From positions 1 through 64,000 of the forward strand of contig JAQGOE010000243.1 in assembly GCA_028293725.1 (NCBI GenBank): a stretch of DNA of 64,000 nucleotides, in the 5' to 3' direction. The position numbers and the translations under genes were made by a program. A model generated the notes under the pieces. It did no database searches. It was not told where the DNA came from and worked only from the letters and a program-made list of their open reading frames with translations. Positions 19,727 through 28,252 of the stretch are shown here, piece after piece. How positions within the stretch are numbered: position 1 is the first letter of the stretch; each line of letters starts with the position of its first letter. Origin of the DNA: Gammaproteobacteria bacterium. GTDB lineage: Bacteria > Pseudomonadota > Gammaproteobacteria > Steroidobacterales > Steroidobacteraceae.

Positions 19727-20107
19727 ATGCACCATTCCCGCCTCTGCGCCGTGCTGATCGACTGCAAGACGTCCGACGTGGACGAAGCGGCCCGCTTCTG
19801 GAGCGAGGCACTGGGTCGCGCGGTAGACCCTGATCACCCGGGCACCCGCGGCAACTACCGCATGCTGGATACTCCACCTGACGAGCCGATCGTGCAGATC
19901 CAACGTGTGGAGCACGAGAGTCGCGTCCATATAGATATTGAGACTGATGACATCCCGGCCGAGGTGGCACGCATGGAAAGGCTGGGCGCTAAGGTTGTGG
20001 ACCGCTTAGAGCGTTGGGTGGTGATGCAGGCGCCCACTGGCCAACGATTCTGCGTCGTACGCGTACAGCGTCCCGGTTTCCCGAAGAACGCAAATCGGTG
20101 GGACTAG
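19727..20107 (+). CDS. VOC family (glyoxalase-like) protein
   Basis: A 126-residue single-domain VOC protein of the glyoxalase-like subgroup. Visible features are VLIDCKTSDVDEAARFWSEA, the RVHIDIETDDIPAEVARMER segment with candidate metal-binding His and Glu, and the ending PTGQRFCVVRVQRPGF. ATG 19727 is preceded by AAGGA at 8 bases. The reading frame is open further upstream, but that part overlaps the divergent PQQ gene and lacks family features. Substrate unknown. Confidence 0.88.
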   Translation: MHHSRLCAVLIDCKTSDVDEAARFWSEALGRAVDPDHPGTRGNYRMLDTPPDEPIVQIQRVEHESRVHIDIETDDIPAEVARMERLGAKVVDRLERWVVMQAPTGQRFCVVRVQRPGFPKNANRWD

Positions 20108-20161
20108 ACCGCTAGCCGCTAGAGCGACGATCAGCGGAAACACCGCTGACCGCCAACGCGT

Positions 20162-21175
20162 CTAGGTTGTGAGGACCACGCGAAAGCGGGCCTTGCCGCT
20201 CATCATGCGCTGATACGCCTCCGCGGCTTTCGCCAACGGAAACGTCTCGATCATCGGGCGTACATTAGAGAGCACGCTGAATTTCAGGGTGTCTTCGGAA
20301 TCGGGCGCGGTCCCCGACGGCCATCCAGCGATGGAACGTCGCGGCCCAATGAGCATCAGCGGGGAAACCTCGATCGGATCGCCACTGGCGCCGAGCACCA
20401 GGAGTTTGCCGTCGACGCCAAGGCCCGCAACCACCGAGCTCATGCTCTTGCCATCGGTCACCGTGGCGAGGATCACCTTCGCGCCGCCGAGCCGGGTCAA
20501 CTCCTTGGCGGCGTCTTGCGAAGTACTGTCGATATAGATGTGGGCGCCGAGCTTCTTGGCGAGAGGACCTTTATCCTCGCCGCGCGCAATCGCCACGGTC
20601 TTGAATCCCATCCTGGCCGCGAATTGCACCCCCAGGTGACCCAGGCCGCCGATTCCCAGTACGGCGACCAGATCGCCGGCGCTCGCACCGCTGTGACGCA
20701 GTGAGTTGAACGTAGTGATGCCGGCGCAGAGCAGTGGCGCGGCGTCCTCCGATTTCAGGTCGTCCGGTACGGCGGCGAGCGCCTCGAACGGCGCAATCAT
20801 GTACTCGGCATAGCCGCCGTCATAGGAGATGCCGGGAATCTCCCCAACGACGCAGGTGATGAAATCGCCGCGGCGGCATGAATTGCAATGCCCGCAATGA
20901 CCGCCGTGCCACCCTACGCCGACACGCATGCCCAGTTTCCAATCCGGCACGTCCGCCCCAACGGCATCGATGATACCCACCACCTCGTGGCCCGGAACGC
21001 GGGGATATCGTATGGACGGAATCGCGCCGACCACGGTGAACATGTCGCTGTGGCACACGCCGCAGGCCTGAACCTTGATGCGCACCTGCCGCGCCTTTGG
21101 CTCGGGTATGTCACGCTCGACGACTTCGAACCCGGTATTGGGCTTGGTAACCTGAACGGCTTTCATCCGCGGCAT
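20162..21175 (-). CDS. Zinc-dependent alcohol dehydrogenase (MDR superfamily)
   Basis: Cytoplasmic NAD(P)-linked alcohol dehydrogenase of 337 residues. The catalytic-zinc ligands appear in CGVCHSD and GHEVVG. The structural-zinc cluster is CGHCNSCRRGDFITC. The Rossmann glycine motif is GIGGLGHLGVQFA. This layout is that of AdhP/cinnamyl-alcohol-type enzymes. ATG 21175 follows GGGAG at 5 bases; an in-frame TTG four codons upstream is less likely. It is convergent with the VOC gene and may consume the aldehyde or alcohol related to the PQQ system, but that is inference. Confidence 0.93.
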   Translation of the reverse strand: MPRMKAVQVTKPNTGFEVVERDIPEPKARQVRIKVQACGVCHSDMFTVVGAIPSIRYPRVPGHEVVGIIDAVGADVPDWKLGMRVGVGWHGGHCGHCNSCRRGDFITCVVGEIPGISYDGGYAEYMIAPFEALAAVPDDLKSEDAAPLLCAGITTFNSLRHSGASAGDLVAVLGIGGLGHLGVQFAARMGFKTVAIARGEDKGPLAKKLGAHIYIDSTSQDAAKELTRLGGAKVILATVTDGKSMSSVVAGLGVDGKLLVLGASGDPIEVSPLMLIGPRRSIAGWPSGTAPDSEDTLKFSVLSNVRPMIETFPLAKAAEAYQRMMSGKARFRVVLTT

Positions 21176-21313
21176 GGCAACTCCCAACAGTATGTGGTAA
21201 GGGCCACCACCACACTAAACCCATTACCTCCGAAACGGAAGCAGGCGCACTCGTGTAGTGGACAAGGCGCGTGTTGGAAGTGCTCGAGCCTGTGCGGGGC
21301 TTTGCAGCGTAGG

Positions 21314-22066
21314 CTAGCGGGGGCGGCGCCTGAGCGCATTGCACATCGCCGCCACGAGATTTTGCACGGAAAGGGGCGCGAGGCACACGAGCATGTCGCC
21401 GTCGCGATGACCGGGATTCACCGACTGGAAGAAGCTCACGTCCGGGTCGGCGGACGCCAATGTATCGATCGGCGCTGTCGCTGGTAGCAACCGCTTTTGC
21501 CCTGAGCGACGAACCACCCCCGTCGCGCGAGACCAATCATCACCGTAGTGCCGTCGCGCGAGGCGATCAACGAAGCGCGCCACGCCATCGGGTGTTACCC
21601 GGTCGCGGCGCGGCCAGAACTCAGTGAGGTTGCGCGAAAGAATCAGATAACTTTTGTAGCTGAACGTATCGAAGAACCAGTATGCCCGCGCATGCGGCCG
21701 GCGGAGCTTTTCGCGCAACAGTATGCGGAGTCCCGTCTTCAGCACGAGGTTGCGTCCCCGGAAGCGCTCATCGATGACGACGCTCGACGTAAAGATGATC
21801 GTTGATGTTTTCCCTTCCCACTCGACCGGGTACACGTCGAGGCCAACCAGACCAACGAGCGCCCCACCCCGCTCGCGCCACAGACCAACCTCGGGCAACG
21901 CACGAAGCTTCGGCTCAAAAAACGTGCGGTTGGTATCGACGTACCGCTCAGTGACGGCCCAAATCTCGTCGAACTCTTCGGGCGCCAGCGAGTCGGTATG
22001 GCGCAGCTCGATGTCGATCGGTTCGCGTGGCAAGTTATCCTCGAGCGCACGGGCGGCGCATCCCAT
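21314..22066 (-). CDS. GNAT-like hypothetical protein
   Basis: A 250-residue soluble protein. The order of strands and helices, with SSVVIDERFRGRNLVLKTGL resembling the acetyl-CoA-binding motif A of GNAT N-acetyltransferases, suggests an acyltransferase fold. The family is not recognised beyond this. Other visible pieces are YVDTNRTFFEPKLRALPEV and AYWFFDTFSYKSYLILSRNL. It stands alone, divergent from the flavin reductase gene 73 bases away. Confidence 0.55.
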   Translation of the reverse strand: MGCAARALEDNLPREPIDIELRHTDSLAPEEFDEIWAVTERYVDTNRTFFEPKLRALPEVGLWRERGGALVGLVGLDVYPVEWEGKTSTIIFTSSVVIDERFRGRNLVLKTGLRILLREKLRRPHARAYWFFDTFSYKSYLILSRNLTEFWPRRDRVTPDGVARFVDRLARRHYGDDWSRATGVVRRSGQKRLLPATAPIDTLASADPDVSFFQSVNPGHRDGDMLVCLAPLSVQNLVAAMCNALRRRPR

Positions 22067-22139
22067 ACTCTAAGCGAATTGCGGCCGGTAAATCTGCTAT
22101 CGTCCCACGTATCCAGGCGAGTCCCCGGCAGGTAAATTC

Positions 22140-22769
22140 ATGCAAATCGATCCGGCCCTGCACGCGAGCGCCGATGGTTACAAGATACTGACGAATGTGG
22201 TCGTGCCGCGTCCGATCGCCTGGGTTACCAGTGTGAGTCAAACAGGTGTCATCAACCTCGCGCCGATCAGTTTCTTCAACGCGGTTGGCAGCGAGCCGCT
22301 ATATGTGGCCGTCAGTGTCGGCTTGCGTGATGACGGGACGCTCAAGGACACCGCGAGAAATATCGAAGCCCACGGTGAATTCGTGGTGAACCTGGTGACC
22401 GAAGAATTGCTGCGCGCCATGAATATATCGGCCGCGGATTTTCCGTCGGACGAGAGCGAGTTGGTCGCCGCGGAATTGCATGGGACGCCCTCCGTCAAAG
22501 TCGGGGCACCCCGATTGGCCGAGGCCCAAGTGAGCCTGGAATGCAGGCTGTTCAAGACAATGGCCCTCGGCAGCAATACCCTCTATGTCGGTGAGGTCGT
22601 CATGTTTCATGTCGCCGATCACCTGATGGGCCCGCGACTGCGCGTCCAGGGTTTCGCACCCATCGGCCGCCTAGGGTCGCCCTCAACGTACTGCCGCACC
22701 ACCGATCGGTTCGAGCTGCCCCGGATCAGCTACCCGGAGTGGCTGACCTCAACAGGAAGTCGTAGTTGA
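22140..22769 (+). CDS. Flavin reductase-like FMN-binding protein
   Basis: A 209-residue member of the flavin-reductase/DIM6-NTAB split-barrel family, which binds FMN and often supplies reduced flavin to a monooxygenase. Core motifs are ILTNVVVPRPIAWVTSVSQTG, NLAPISFFNAVGSEPLYVAV, KDTARNIEAHGEFVVNLVT and YVGEVVMFHVAD. Its 3' end overlaps the 3' end of the convergent dioxygenase gene by 44 bases, an unusually long tail-to-tail overlap for two intact genes. It may act in the same catabolic pathway, but no monooxygenase is in the window. Confidence 0.9.
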   Translation: MQIDPALHASADGYKILTNVVVPRPIAWVTSVSQTGVINLAPISFFNAVGSEPLYVAVSVGLRDDGTLKDTARNIEAHGEFVVNLVTEELLRAMNISAADFPSDESELVAAELHGTPSVKVGAPRLAEAQVSLECRLFKTMALGSNTLYVGEVVMFHVADHLMGPRLRVQGFAPIGRLGSPSTYCRTTDRFELPRISYPEWLTSTGSRS

Positions 22770-23607
22770 CAGTATAAAACGGCGTCTCCATACGCTCGCC
22801 ATTGGGCCCGACGCCCGGAGGGTGCCGGTCGAATCGCGCCACGAGTGACTCCTTCATCCCGAACACTGTATCGGAATCCAGGTACTCACTCCCGGCAACG
22901 AACAGGTGCGTGGTCACCGGCAAATGTCCGGGCGCCGAGACGATCATGTGGATGTGGCCGGGGCGATAGGGATGGCGTCCCATCTTGCGCAGCATGCGTC
23001 CCACCGGGCCGTCGGTTGGAACCGGATAGAACGTCGGCCTGATGGAGCGAAATGCGTAACGTCCTTCGGAGTCGGTTCGAATCCGCCCGCGCGCCTTCAT
23101 ACCCGACTCCCCGGGAATCTGCATGTCGTAGTTGCCTTCGCCGTCGCCCGACCAGATGTCGAGCAGCGCATTCTCGAGCGGCCGGCCATCTCCACTGAGC
23201 ACGCGCCCGGAATAAAACGTCGGCTCCCCTTTCACGCCCTCCGCAAGGTTGCTACCGCGCGGCAGATCGGGAGCACCCTCCCAATAGAAAGGACCCAGAA
23301 CCGTCGATTCGGCGCTGCCCTCGTCCGCGGGATGGTTGAGAGTGATAACGAGCACCGACACACCCAACGTGTCGGACAGGAGGATGAACTCCTGGCGCTT
23401 GCTCGTGCAGGTCTGACCGACGTCGGTGAGGAATTCAATCGCCGCCAGCCACTCGGGCTCGGTCAGCTTCACCTCCCGGACGAAGTCATGAAGATGGGTG
23501 ATCAGCGAAGTCATGACGCGCTTGAATCGCGGGTCGTCGCTTTGGGAGAGCCGTCCGATGACAGCCTGGGTAATACTCTTCTCATCGAACTCGCGCATGC
23601 TCTTCAC
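22726..23607 (-). CDS. Intradiol ring-cleavage dioxygenase (hydroxyquinol/catechol 1,2-dioxygenase type)
   Basis: A 293-residue non-heme Fe(III) enzyme that cleaves a catechol-type ring between its hydroxyls. The N-terminal helical dioxygenase domain includes FVREVKLTEPEWLAAIEFL. The catalytic core shows STVLGPFYW and all four iron ligands: Tyr in GEGNYDMQ, Tyr in PTFYPVPTDG, and the His pair in RPGHIHMIV. PVPTDGPVG is common in the hydroxyquinol subgroup. Its ATG overlaps the upstream MetE-like stop (ATGA), so the two are coupled. Confidence 0.92.
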   Translation of the reverse strand: MKSMREFDEKSITQAVIGRLSQSDDPRFKRVMTSLITHLHDFVREVKLTEPEWLAAIEFLTDVGQTCTSKRQEFILLSDTLGVSVLVITLNHPADEGSAESTVLGPFYWEGAPDLPRGSNLAEGVKGEPTFYSGRVLSGDGRPLENALLDIWSGDGEGNYDMQIPGESGMKARGRIRTDSEGRYAFRSIRPTFYPVPTDGPVGRMLRKMGRHPYRPGHIHMIVSAPGHLPVTTHLFVAGSEYLDSDTVFGMKESLVARFDRHPPGVGPNGERMETPFYTVNYDFLLRSATPGS

Positions 23608-24734
23608 CAGAGCCGGCGGGAGGCGATCTCTGCCCCCTCGACAAGGGATCGCAGCTTCAGATACGCAATGTCCGGCTCGACCGGACCAAATCCCGCAAAG
23701 GTCCCAAACCCGCAGTCGGTACCCGCGATAACCCGTTCACGCCCGACGACTTGCGCGAAGCGCTCGATTCGCTCCGCAATGAGCTGCGGGTGCTCGACGT
23801 AATTCGTCGTCGTAGCCAGGAGACCCGGGATCATGACCTTGGATTCCGGGATCTTCACGTCCTTGAACACCACCCACTCATGCGCGTGCCGTGGATTCGC
23901 AGCCTCGAACAACAGGCCATCCGGCTTCGCCTTCAGCACAATGGGAAGCAGACGCTCCAGGGGTATGTCGTGATGATGAGGGCCCTCGTAATTTCCCCAG
24001 CAGACGTGCATGCGAACACGGTCCGCTGGCACGTTACGGAGTGCGTGATTGAGAATCTCGATGTGCTGCGCCGCCGCCCGCTCAAACTCCTCCAGGCTGC
24101 GATCCCGATACATCGTATGACGGCCCATCGCGAGATCCGGCGCGTCGATCTGAAGGATCACGCCCGCCTGCACGATCGCTTCGTATTCCACACGCAGCGC
24201 CTCGGCTAGAGCGGTCAGGTATTCATCCTGGGTGCGATAGAAGTCGTTTGGCTGAAAAAACGCCACGACCCCGGGAGAGGCTGCATTCAGAAAGGCCGCA
24301 GTCGGCCCCGCCGCGGCGGCCGCCGAGCGAATGTTCTGCAGATCCGTGTGCAACGGCTCCAGGGTCTTGACGTGAATCTCACCAACACAGCGGGGACGGC
24401 GGTATTTTGCTGTCGCGCCTCGATCCGCCAGCTTCTTCAGCAGCCCCGGAAATTCGACCAGATCCTGGCCCGGTTCCCGAGGCGTATCACCGTCGAATCC
24501 GGTAAAGCGATCGGCGATGTACGTGGCGTAGCTGATTTTGCTCATTTCGCCGTCGCTGACGATGTCGATGCCGACGTCAACCTGCCGCCGTACGACGTCG
24601 GCGACGGCATTCGCAATAACGGCTGCCGCTGCCTGCGCGTCACTCACCTCGTTGCGTTCCCGAGCGAAAATCACATCCGTCACCGCCTGGCTGCGCGGAA
24701 GGCTGCCGACGTGAGTGGTCAGAATACGGTTCAT
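23604..24734 (-). CDS. MetE C-terminal-like zinc protein I (cobalamin-independent methionine synthase family)
   Basis: A 376-residue single TIM-barrel protein corresponding only to the catalytic half of MetE. It opens with TTHVGSLPRS and keeps the full predicted zinc site: His and Cys in RMHVCWGNYE, Glu in LLFEAANPRHAHE, and Cys in GTDCGFGTFAG. Relatives include methionine synthase cores and epoxyalkane:coenzyme M transferase, all activating a thiol at zinc. ATG 24734 is chosen because AGAGG lies just before it; a second ATG is four codons upstream. Coupled to the dioxygenase gene, so it probably serves catabolism, not methionine synthesis. Confidence 0.85.
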   Translation of the reverse strand: MNRILTTHVGSLPRSQAVTDVIFARERNEVSDAQAAAAVIANAVADVVRRQVDVGIDIVSDGEMSKISYATYIADRFTGFDGDTPREPGQDLVEFPGLLKKLADRGATAKYRRPRCVGEIHVKTLEPLHTDLQNIRSAAAAAGPTAAFLNAASPGVVAFFQPNDFYRTQDEYLTALAEALRVEYEAIVQAGVILQIDAPDLAMGRHTMYRDRSLEEFERAAAQHIEILNHALRNVPADRVRMHVCWGNYEGPHHHDIPLERLLPIVLKAKPDGLLFEAANPRHAHEWVVFKDVKIPESKVMIPGLLATTTNYVEHPQLIAERIERFAQVVGRERVIAGTDCGFGTFAGFGPVEPDIAYLKLRSLVEGAEIASRRLW

Positions 24735-24762
24735 GCTACCTCTCATTGCCTCTTTCGCATCA

Positions 24763-27012
24763 TCAAAACTTGTAAGTCACATCGACCCCGTAACGGCGCG
24801 GCAAGGCTCTCCAGAGGAAGCCGCCAGTGGAGAACTCGGCATTATAAATCTTGTTGGTCAGATTCTTCGACCAGGCGGTCACCGTCCATCGTTCCCCCTC
24901 GAGGCCGGCCCGCAGGTCGATCAGATTGACGGGATCGCGTGAGGTTACATTGTACGGGTCCCACCAGGTACGGCCAATTTCCTGGTAGTCGAGACGAACC
25001 GTGCCGCTAATCCCGTCGACGAGCGGCTGGCGGTACTGCGCGCCGACGCCGATGGTGTTCTTCGTCAGCAGCGGCGGCTTATTGCCCACGACCGTGGGAT
25101 CCTCCATGCGGGTGATCTTGCCATCTGTGTAGCCGAAGTTCGCGTACAGGTCGAGCCGGTCGGTGGGTTTCGCGTTCAGCTCGAGCTCGACGCCCTTGTA
25201 CGTGGCGTCCAGGTTGCCGAGATTTTGTGTCGAGGTGGTCGCGTCAAAGTAGAAGAAGTACCCGTTGTGCGACTTCGTGTGGAATAGCGACAGATTCGCG
25301 TTCAGCCGCCGGTCGAGGAACTGGCTCTTGGCGCCCAATTCCCAGGTGTCGGCCACCTCGGCATTGAACAGGTCATGCACCCCCTGGTGGCCAGACGCTG
25401 CCGCGATCGCTCCCACCCCGGTCTGATTGAAGCCACCACTACGAAACCCACGGCTCCAGCCGCCGTAGATCGTCAGGTTGTCGAGCGGCTTGTAGCGCAG
25501 CGTGCCCTTGGGCTGCGTCTCGCTGAAGGTGTGCTTGCGCACCTCCCCGTTGAAGGCCGTTGGATCGGGCAGGAAATGCGTCGGCGTATCGGTGGTGTTC
25601 TGGCGCGAATCCTCGTCGTAGCGGATCGCCGCATCGAACTCGAGCTGATCGTTGATCTCGTAGGTCGCATCGCCAAACACCGCCCAGGCGTTGTTGTTCT
25701 GCGAGTCGGAGAGGAACGTGACGTTGGTATTGGTCGCAAACGGATTGGTCGGATCGATCAGCGGATTCTGATAGACGCGCGGCACGCCCGCGCCCCGGTC
25801 CACGATATTGTCGGTGGAGATGAAGCGCTCGGTGTGGACGAAGTACGCCCCCGCGATCCACGAGAACCCGCCGACCTTGTTCGAGGTGAAACGCAGCTCC
25901 TGGCTCCAGGTCTTCATATCGATGAACTGGCTCTGACTCTCATCGAACGGGCCGCCCAGGGCGGCCGGGATGGTTGCGAAGAAGGCGTTATAGGCGATGG
26001 AGCCCGGGATGGGCCGGAAATCGTAGGCGTCTCCGGTGTCGATCTCCTTGGTGTGGTTGTAGTCCGACACCGCGGTAAACGTGCCGAATTCGGCGGTGTA
26101 ATCGAGCTTGAGGGCGGTATCCAGCACGTCGCGGTTGTCAACGCCCAGGTTGTTGGTCTGGATCGGGCTGGTGACGTCGTTCGCATTCGGCGGCGTCGTG
26201 AAAGTGCTGAAGGGGTTCGCCTCGCTATCACGCGGAATGATGTAGTAGTAGGCGGACGTCTGGACGCGATCGCGAAACACCCGCAGGTCCGCGCTCCAGT
26301 CATCGGCGGGCTTCCACAATAGGCGCAGCCGACCGGAGTAATTCCGATAGGGATCGGCCTTGCGACCGAGATAAGTGTTCTCCAGAAAGCCGTCGGTGTT
26401 GTAGAAATTGACCGAAGCGCGGTACCTGAGCGTACCTGCCGAGTCGATCGGCCCGCTGACGGCCACCTGGGCTTTCTCGGACACCCCGTTACCGATGCCG
26501 ACCTTGCTGGTCCCTTCAAAGTGATCTGAAGGATCGACGGTGTGGATGATGATTGCGCCGCCGATGGCGTTGCGTCCGTAGAGCGCGCCTTGCGGACCCT
26601 TCAGCACCTCGATCTGCTGGATGTCAGTCAGCTCCTGATTGAACTCGTAAGGATTGGTCTCGAGCACCCCGTCGACCAGCACGGCGACCGAAGGCTCACT
26701 GTTGCGCGCCTGGGAGATACCGCGGACAGTGATGAAGGAGTTGCCGACGTTCTGCACCTCCACCATGGTCATGTTTGGGACCATCGCGACAAAGTCGCGG
26801 GGATTCTCGATTCCCGCGGACTGAATCTGCTGAGCCGTGAACACGTTTACCGTGATGGGTACGTTTTGGAACGTCTCGTCACGCCTGCGCGCCGTTACCA
26901 CCACCTCGTCGAGTGAAGGAGGTTGGGATTGCGCCCAGGCGGATTCCGCAAACAGGGCGATTCCCAGTGCGACAGCTAGTACTGATAGAACCAAGCGTAG
27001 AGCAGCGTACAT
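24763..27012 (-). CDS. TonB-dependent receptor of the aromatic/MetE-like cluster
   Basis: Outer-membrane active transporter of 749 residues. It has a signal peptide (LFAESAWAQS), a TonB box (SLDEVVVTARRR), a plug domain with FITVRGISQARNSEPSVAVL and VLKGPQGALYGRNAIGGAI, and a 22-strand-type barrel ending in YGVDVTYKF. AGGAGG precedes the ATG. It sits between the two MetE-like genes in one leftward operon, so it probably imports the compound they process. Spacing to the neighbours is 28 and 29 bases. Confidence 0.95.
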   Translation of the reverse strand: MYAALRLVLSVLAVALGIALFAESAWAQSQPPSLDEVVVTARRRDETFQNVPITVNVFTAQQIQSAGIENPRDFVAMVPNMTMVEVQNVGNSFITVRGISQARNSEPSVAVLVDGVLETNPYEFNQELTDIQQIEVLKGPQGALYGRNAIGGAIIIHTVDPSDHFEGTSKVGIGNGVSEKAQVAVSGPIDSAGTLRYRASVNFYNTDGFLENTYLGRKADPYRNYSGRLRLLWKPADDWSADLRVFRDRVQTSAYYYIIPRDSEANPFSTFTTPPNANDVTSPIQTNNLGVDNRDVLDTALKLDYTAEFGTFTAVSDYNHTKEIDTGDAYDFRPIPGSIAYNAFFATIPAALGGPFDESQSQFIDMKTWSQELRFTSNKVGGFSWIAGAYFVHTERFISTDNIVDRGAGVPRVYQNPLIDPTNPFATNTNVTFLSDSQNNNAWAVFGDATYEINDQLEFDAAIRYDEDSRQNTTDTPTHFLPDPTAFNGEVRKHTFSETQPKGTLRYKPLDNLTIYGGWSRGFRSGGFNQTGVGAIAAASGHQGVHDLFNAEVADTWELGAKSQFLDRRLNANLSLFHTKSHNGYFFYFDATTSTQNLGNLDATYKGVELELNAKPTDRLDLYANFGYTDGKITRMEDPTVVGNKPPLLTKNTIGVGAQYRQPLVDGISGTVRLDYQEIGRTWWDPYNVTSRDPVNLIDLRAGLEGERWTVTAWSKNLTNKIYNAEFSTGGFLWRALPRRYGVDVTYKF

Positions 27013-27041
27013 GTGACCCCCTCCTCTTCTTTTTCCGTTTC

Positions 27042-28103
27042 TTAGAAATTCGCCCCCGCTGGCCTTGCTCCAGACTCGCTTTGCAACTGCGCGCGGACCA
27101 TGCGCGCCCCCGCGACCATGGCCTGGAGCTTGCCGAACGCAATCTCGCGAGGCAGATACTTCATGCCGCAGTCCGGCGCAATCAGGAGGTTGGCGGGACT
27201 GACATGCGGCAGCGCTCGACGGATGCGGCTCGCGACGAGCTCAGGCGATTCGACCGTTTGACTGGCAAGATCGATGACACCAAGAATGATTTTCTTCCCC
27301 GGCAGCCCTTCGAGAACGGCACAGTCGAGACCCGACTGCGCTGTTTCGATCGATACCTGCGTGCAGCTGCACCCACTGAGCTCAGGGAGAAAGGAGTAAC
27401 CCGACGGCCGCACGTGAATGATCGCCGCGTAGCCGAAGCAGATGTGCACCGCCGTGGCACCGGTGATGTTCTCCAGAGCCCGATTCAGGGCCGCAACTCC
27501 AAACGCGCGCGCCTCCTCAGGCCGCGCCTGCATGTATGGCTCATCAATCTGTACAACATCGGCACCGGCATTGAAGAGATCGCGGATTTCCTCGTTCACA
27601 GCGGAGGCATAGTCCATCGCTGCAAGTTCGCGACTTCCTCCGTAGTGGTCGATCTGCGCCTGCTGCGCCATTGTGAAAGGCCCCGGCACCGTCACCTTGA
27701 CGCGTCGTTGCGTGTGACGCCGCAGGAACTCGAGATCTCTCAGACCGACGGGGTGGCGCCTGCTGATTTTTCCAACCACGCGGGGCACGGGATTCGGATG
27801 ACCGCTGCGATCCAGCGCAACCCCGGGGTTATCGAGATCGATACCCTCGAGCGCGGTCGCAAAGAGATTCGAATAGCTTTCGCGACGAATTTCTCCGTCG
27901 GTGATGATGTCGAGCCCCGCATCCTCCTGTGCTTTGATGGCGACGAGAGTCGCATCGTCCTGGGCTTCAGCCAGGTACGGCCCGGGCACACGCCACAACT
28001 CACGCGCACGCACCCGTGGCGGAAAGCGGCCGGCAAGGCGTCCGCGATCAATCAGCCAGTCTGGCTGCGGATAGCTGCCGACCAGCATTGTTGGAAACAG
28101 CAT
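27042..28103 (-). CDS. MetE C-terminal-like zinc protein II
   Basis: A 353-residue single-domain relative of the catalytic half of MetE, clearly different from the paralogue at 23604-24734. It starts TMLVGSYPQPDW. The predicted zinc ligands are all present: His and Cys in AVHICFGYAA, Glu in TQVSIETAQSG, and Cys in APDCGMKYLP. ITDGEIRRESY and VQIDEPYMQARPEE are further family marks. GAGGGGGAC precedes the ATG. It is the first gene of the leftward operon behind a dyad operator. The reaction is unknown; thiol-linked alkyl transfer is the likely chemistry. Confidence 0.85.
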   Translation of the reverse strand: MLFPTMLVGSYPQPDWLIDRGRLAGRFPPRVRARELWRVPGPYLAEAQDDATLVAIKAQEDAGLDIITDGEIRRESYSNLFATALEGIDLDNPGVALDRSGHPNPVPRVVGKISRRHPVGLRDLEFLRRHTQRRVKVTVPGPFTMAQQAQIDHYGGSRELAAMDYASAVNEEIRDLFNAGADVVQIDEPYMQARPEEARAFGVAALNRALENITGATAVHICFGYAAIIHVRPSGYSFLPELSGCSCTQVSIETAQSGLDCAVLEGLPGKKIILGVIDLASQTVESPELVASRIRRALPHVSPANLLIAPDCGMKYLPREIAFGKLQAMVAGARMVRAQLQSESGARPAGANF

Positions 28104-28129
28104 CGACGTCCCCCTCGATCATCGTCGTG

Positions 28130-28146
28130 TTTTCGCATAGCGAAAA
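28130..28146. promoter_or_regulatory. Perfect dyad, likely operator of the MetE-like/TonB operon
   Basis: TTTTCGCATAGCGAAAA is a 17-bp perfect inverted repeat (7-bp arms around ATA), 27 bases upstream of the operon's first start codon. Its placement in the leader or promoter suits a repressor. The TTTCG/CGAAA arms resemble operators of IclR-type regulators of aromatic catabolism, but no regulator gene is nearby. A weaker related dyad (GTTTACGAAAC) lies at 28155-28165. Confidence 0.5.
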
Positions 28147-28174
28147 GACTGTCGGTTTACGAAACAATAGTGGA

Positions 28175-28186
28175 CTCCGATCGGAG
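28175..28186. promoter_or_regulatory. Second dyad within a candidate promoter
   Basis: CTCCGATCGGAG is a 12-bp perfect palindrome. On the minus strand it follows a TTGACG hexamer (28191-28196) that could be a -35 box, so the dyad would sit between -35 and -10. The -10 match (CACTAT) is weak, so the promoter call is tentative. Confidence 0.3.
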
Positions 28187-28252
28187 GGATCGTCAAGTGA
28201 AGGGCGGCGCCTGGAATCCCTTCGGTGGCAGCGTGCGCTGCGGAACGAGGGC

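Noticed and set aside
22067..22139. Possible promoter pair between the GNAT-like gene and the flavin reductase
   Set aside because: No -35/-10 combination with acceptable spacing was recognised.
25375..26322. A 315-codon rightward open frame within the TonB receptor gene
   Set aside because: Antisense shadow of the receptor; composition follows the third-codon GC bias of the real gene and no domain is visible.
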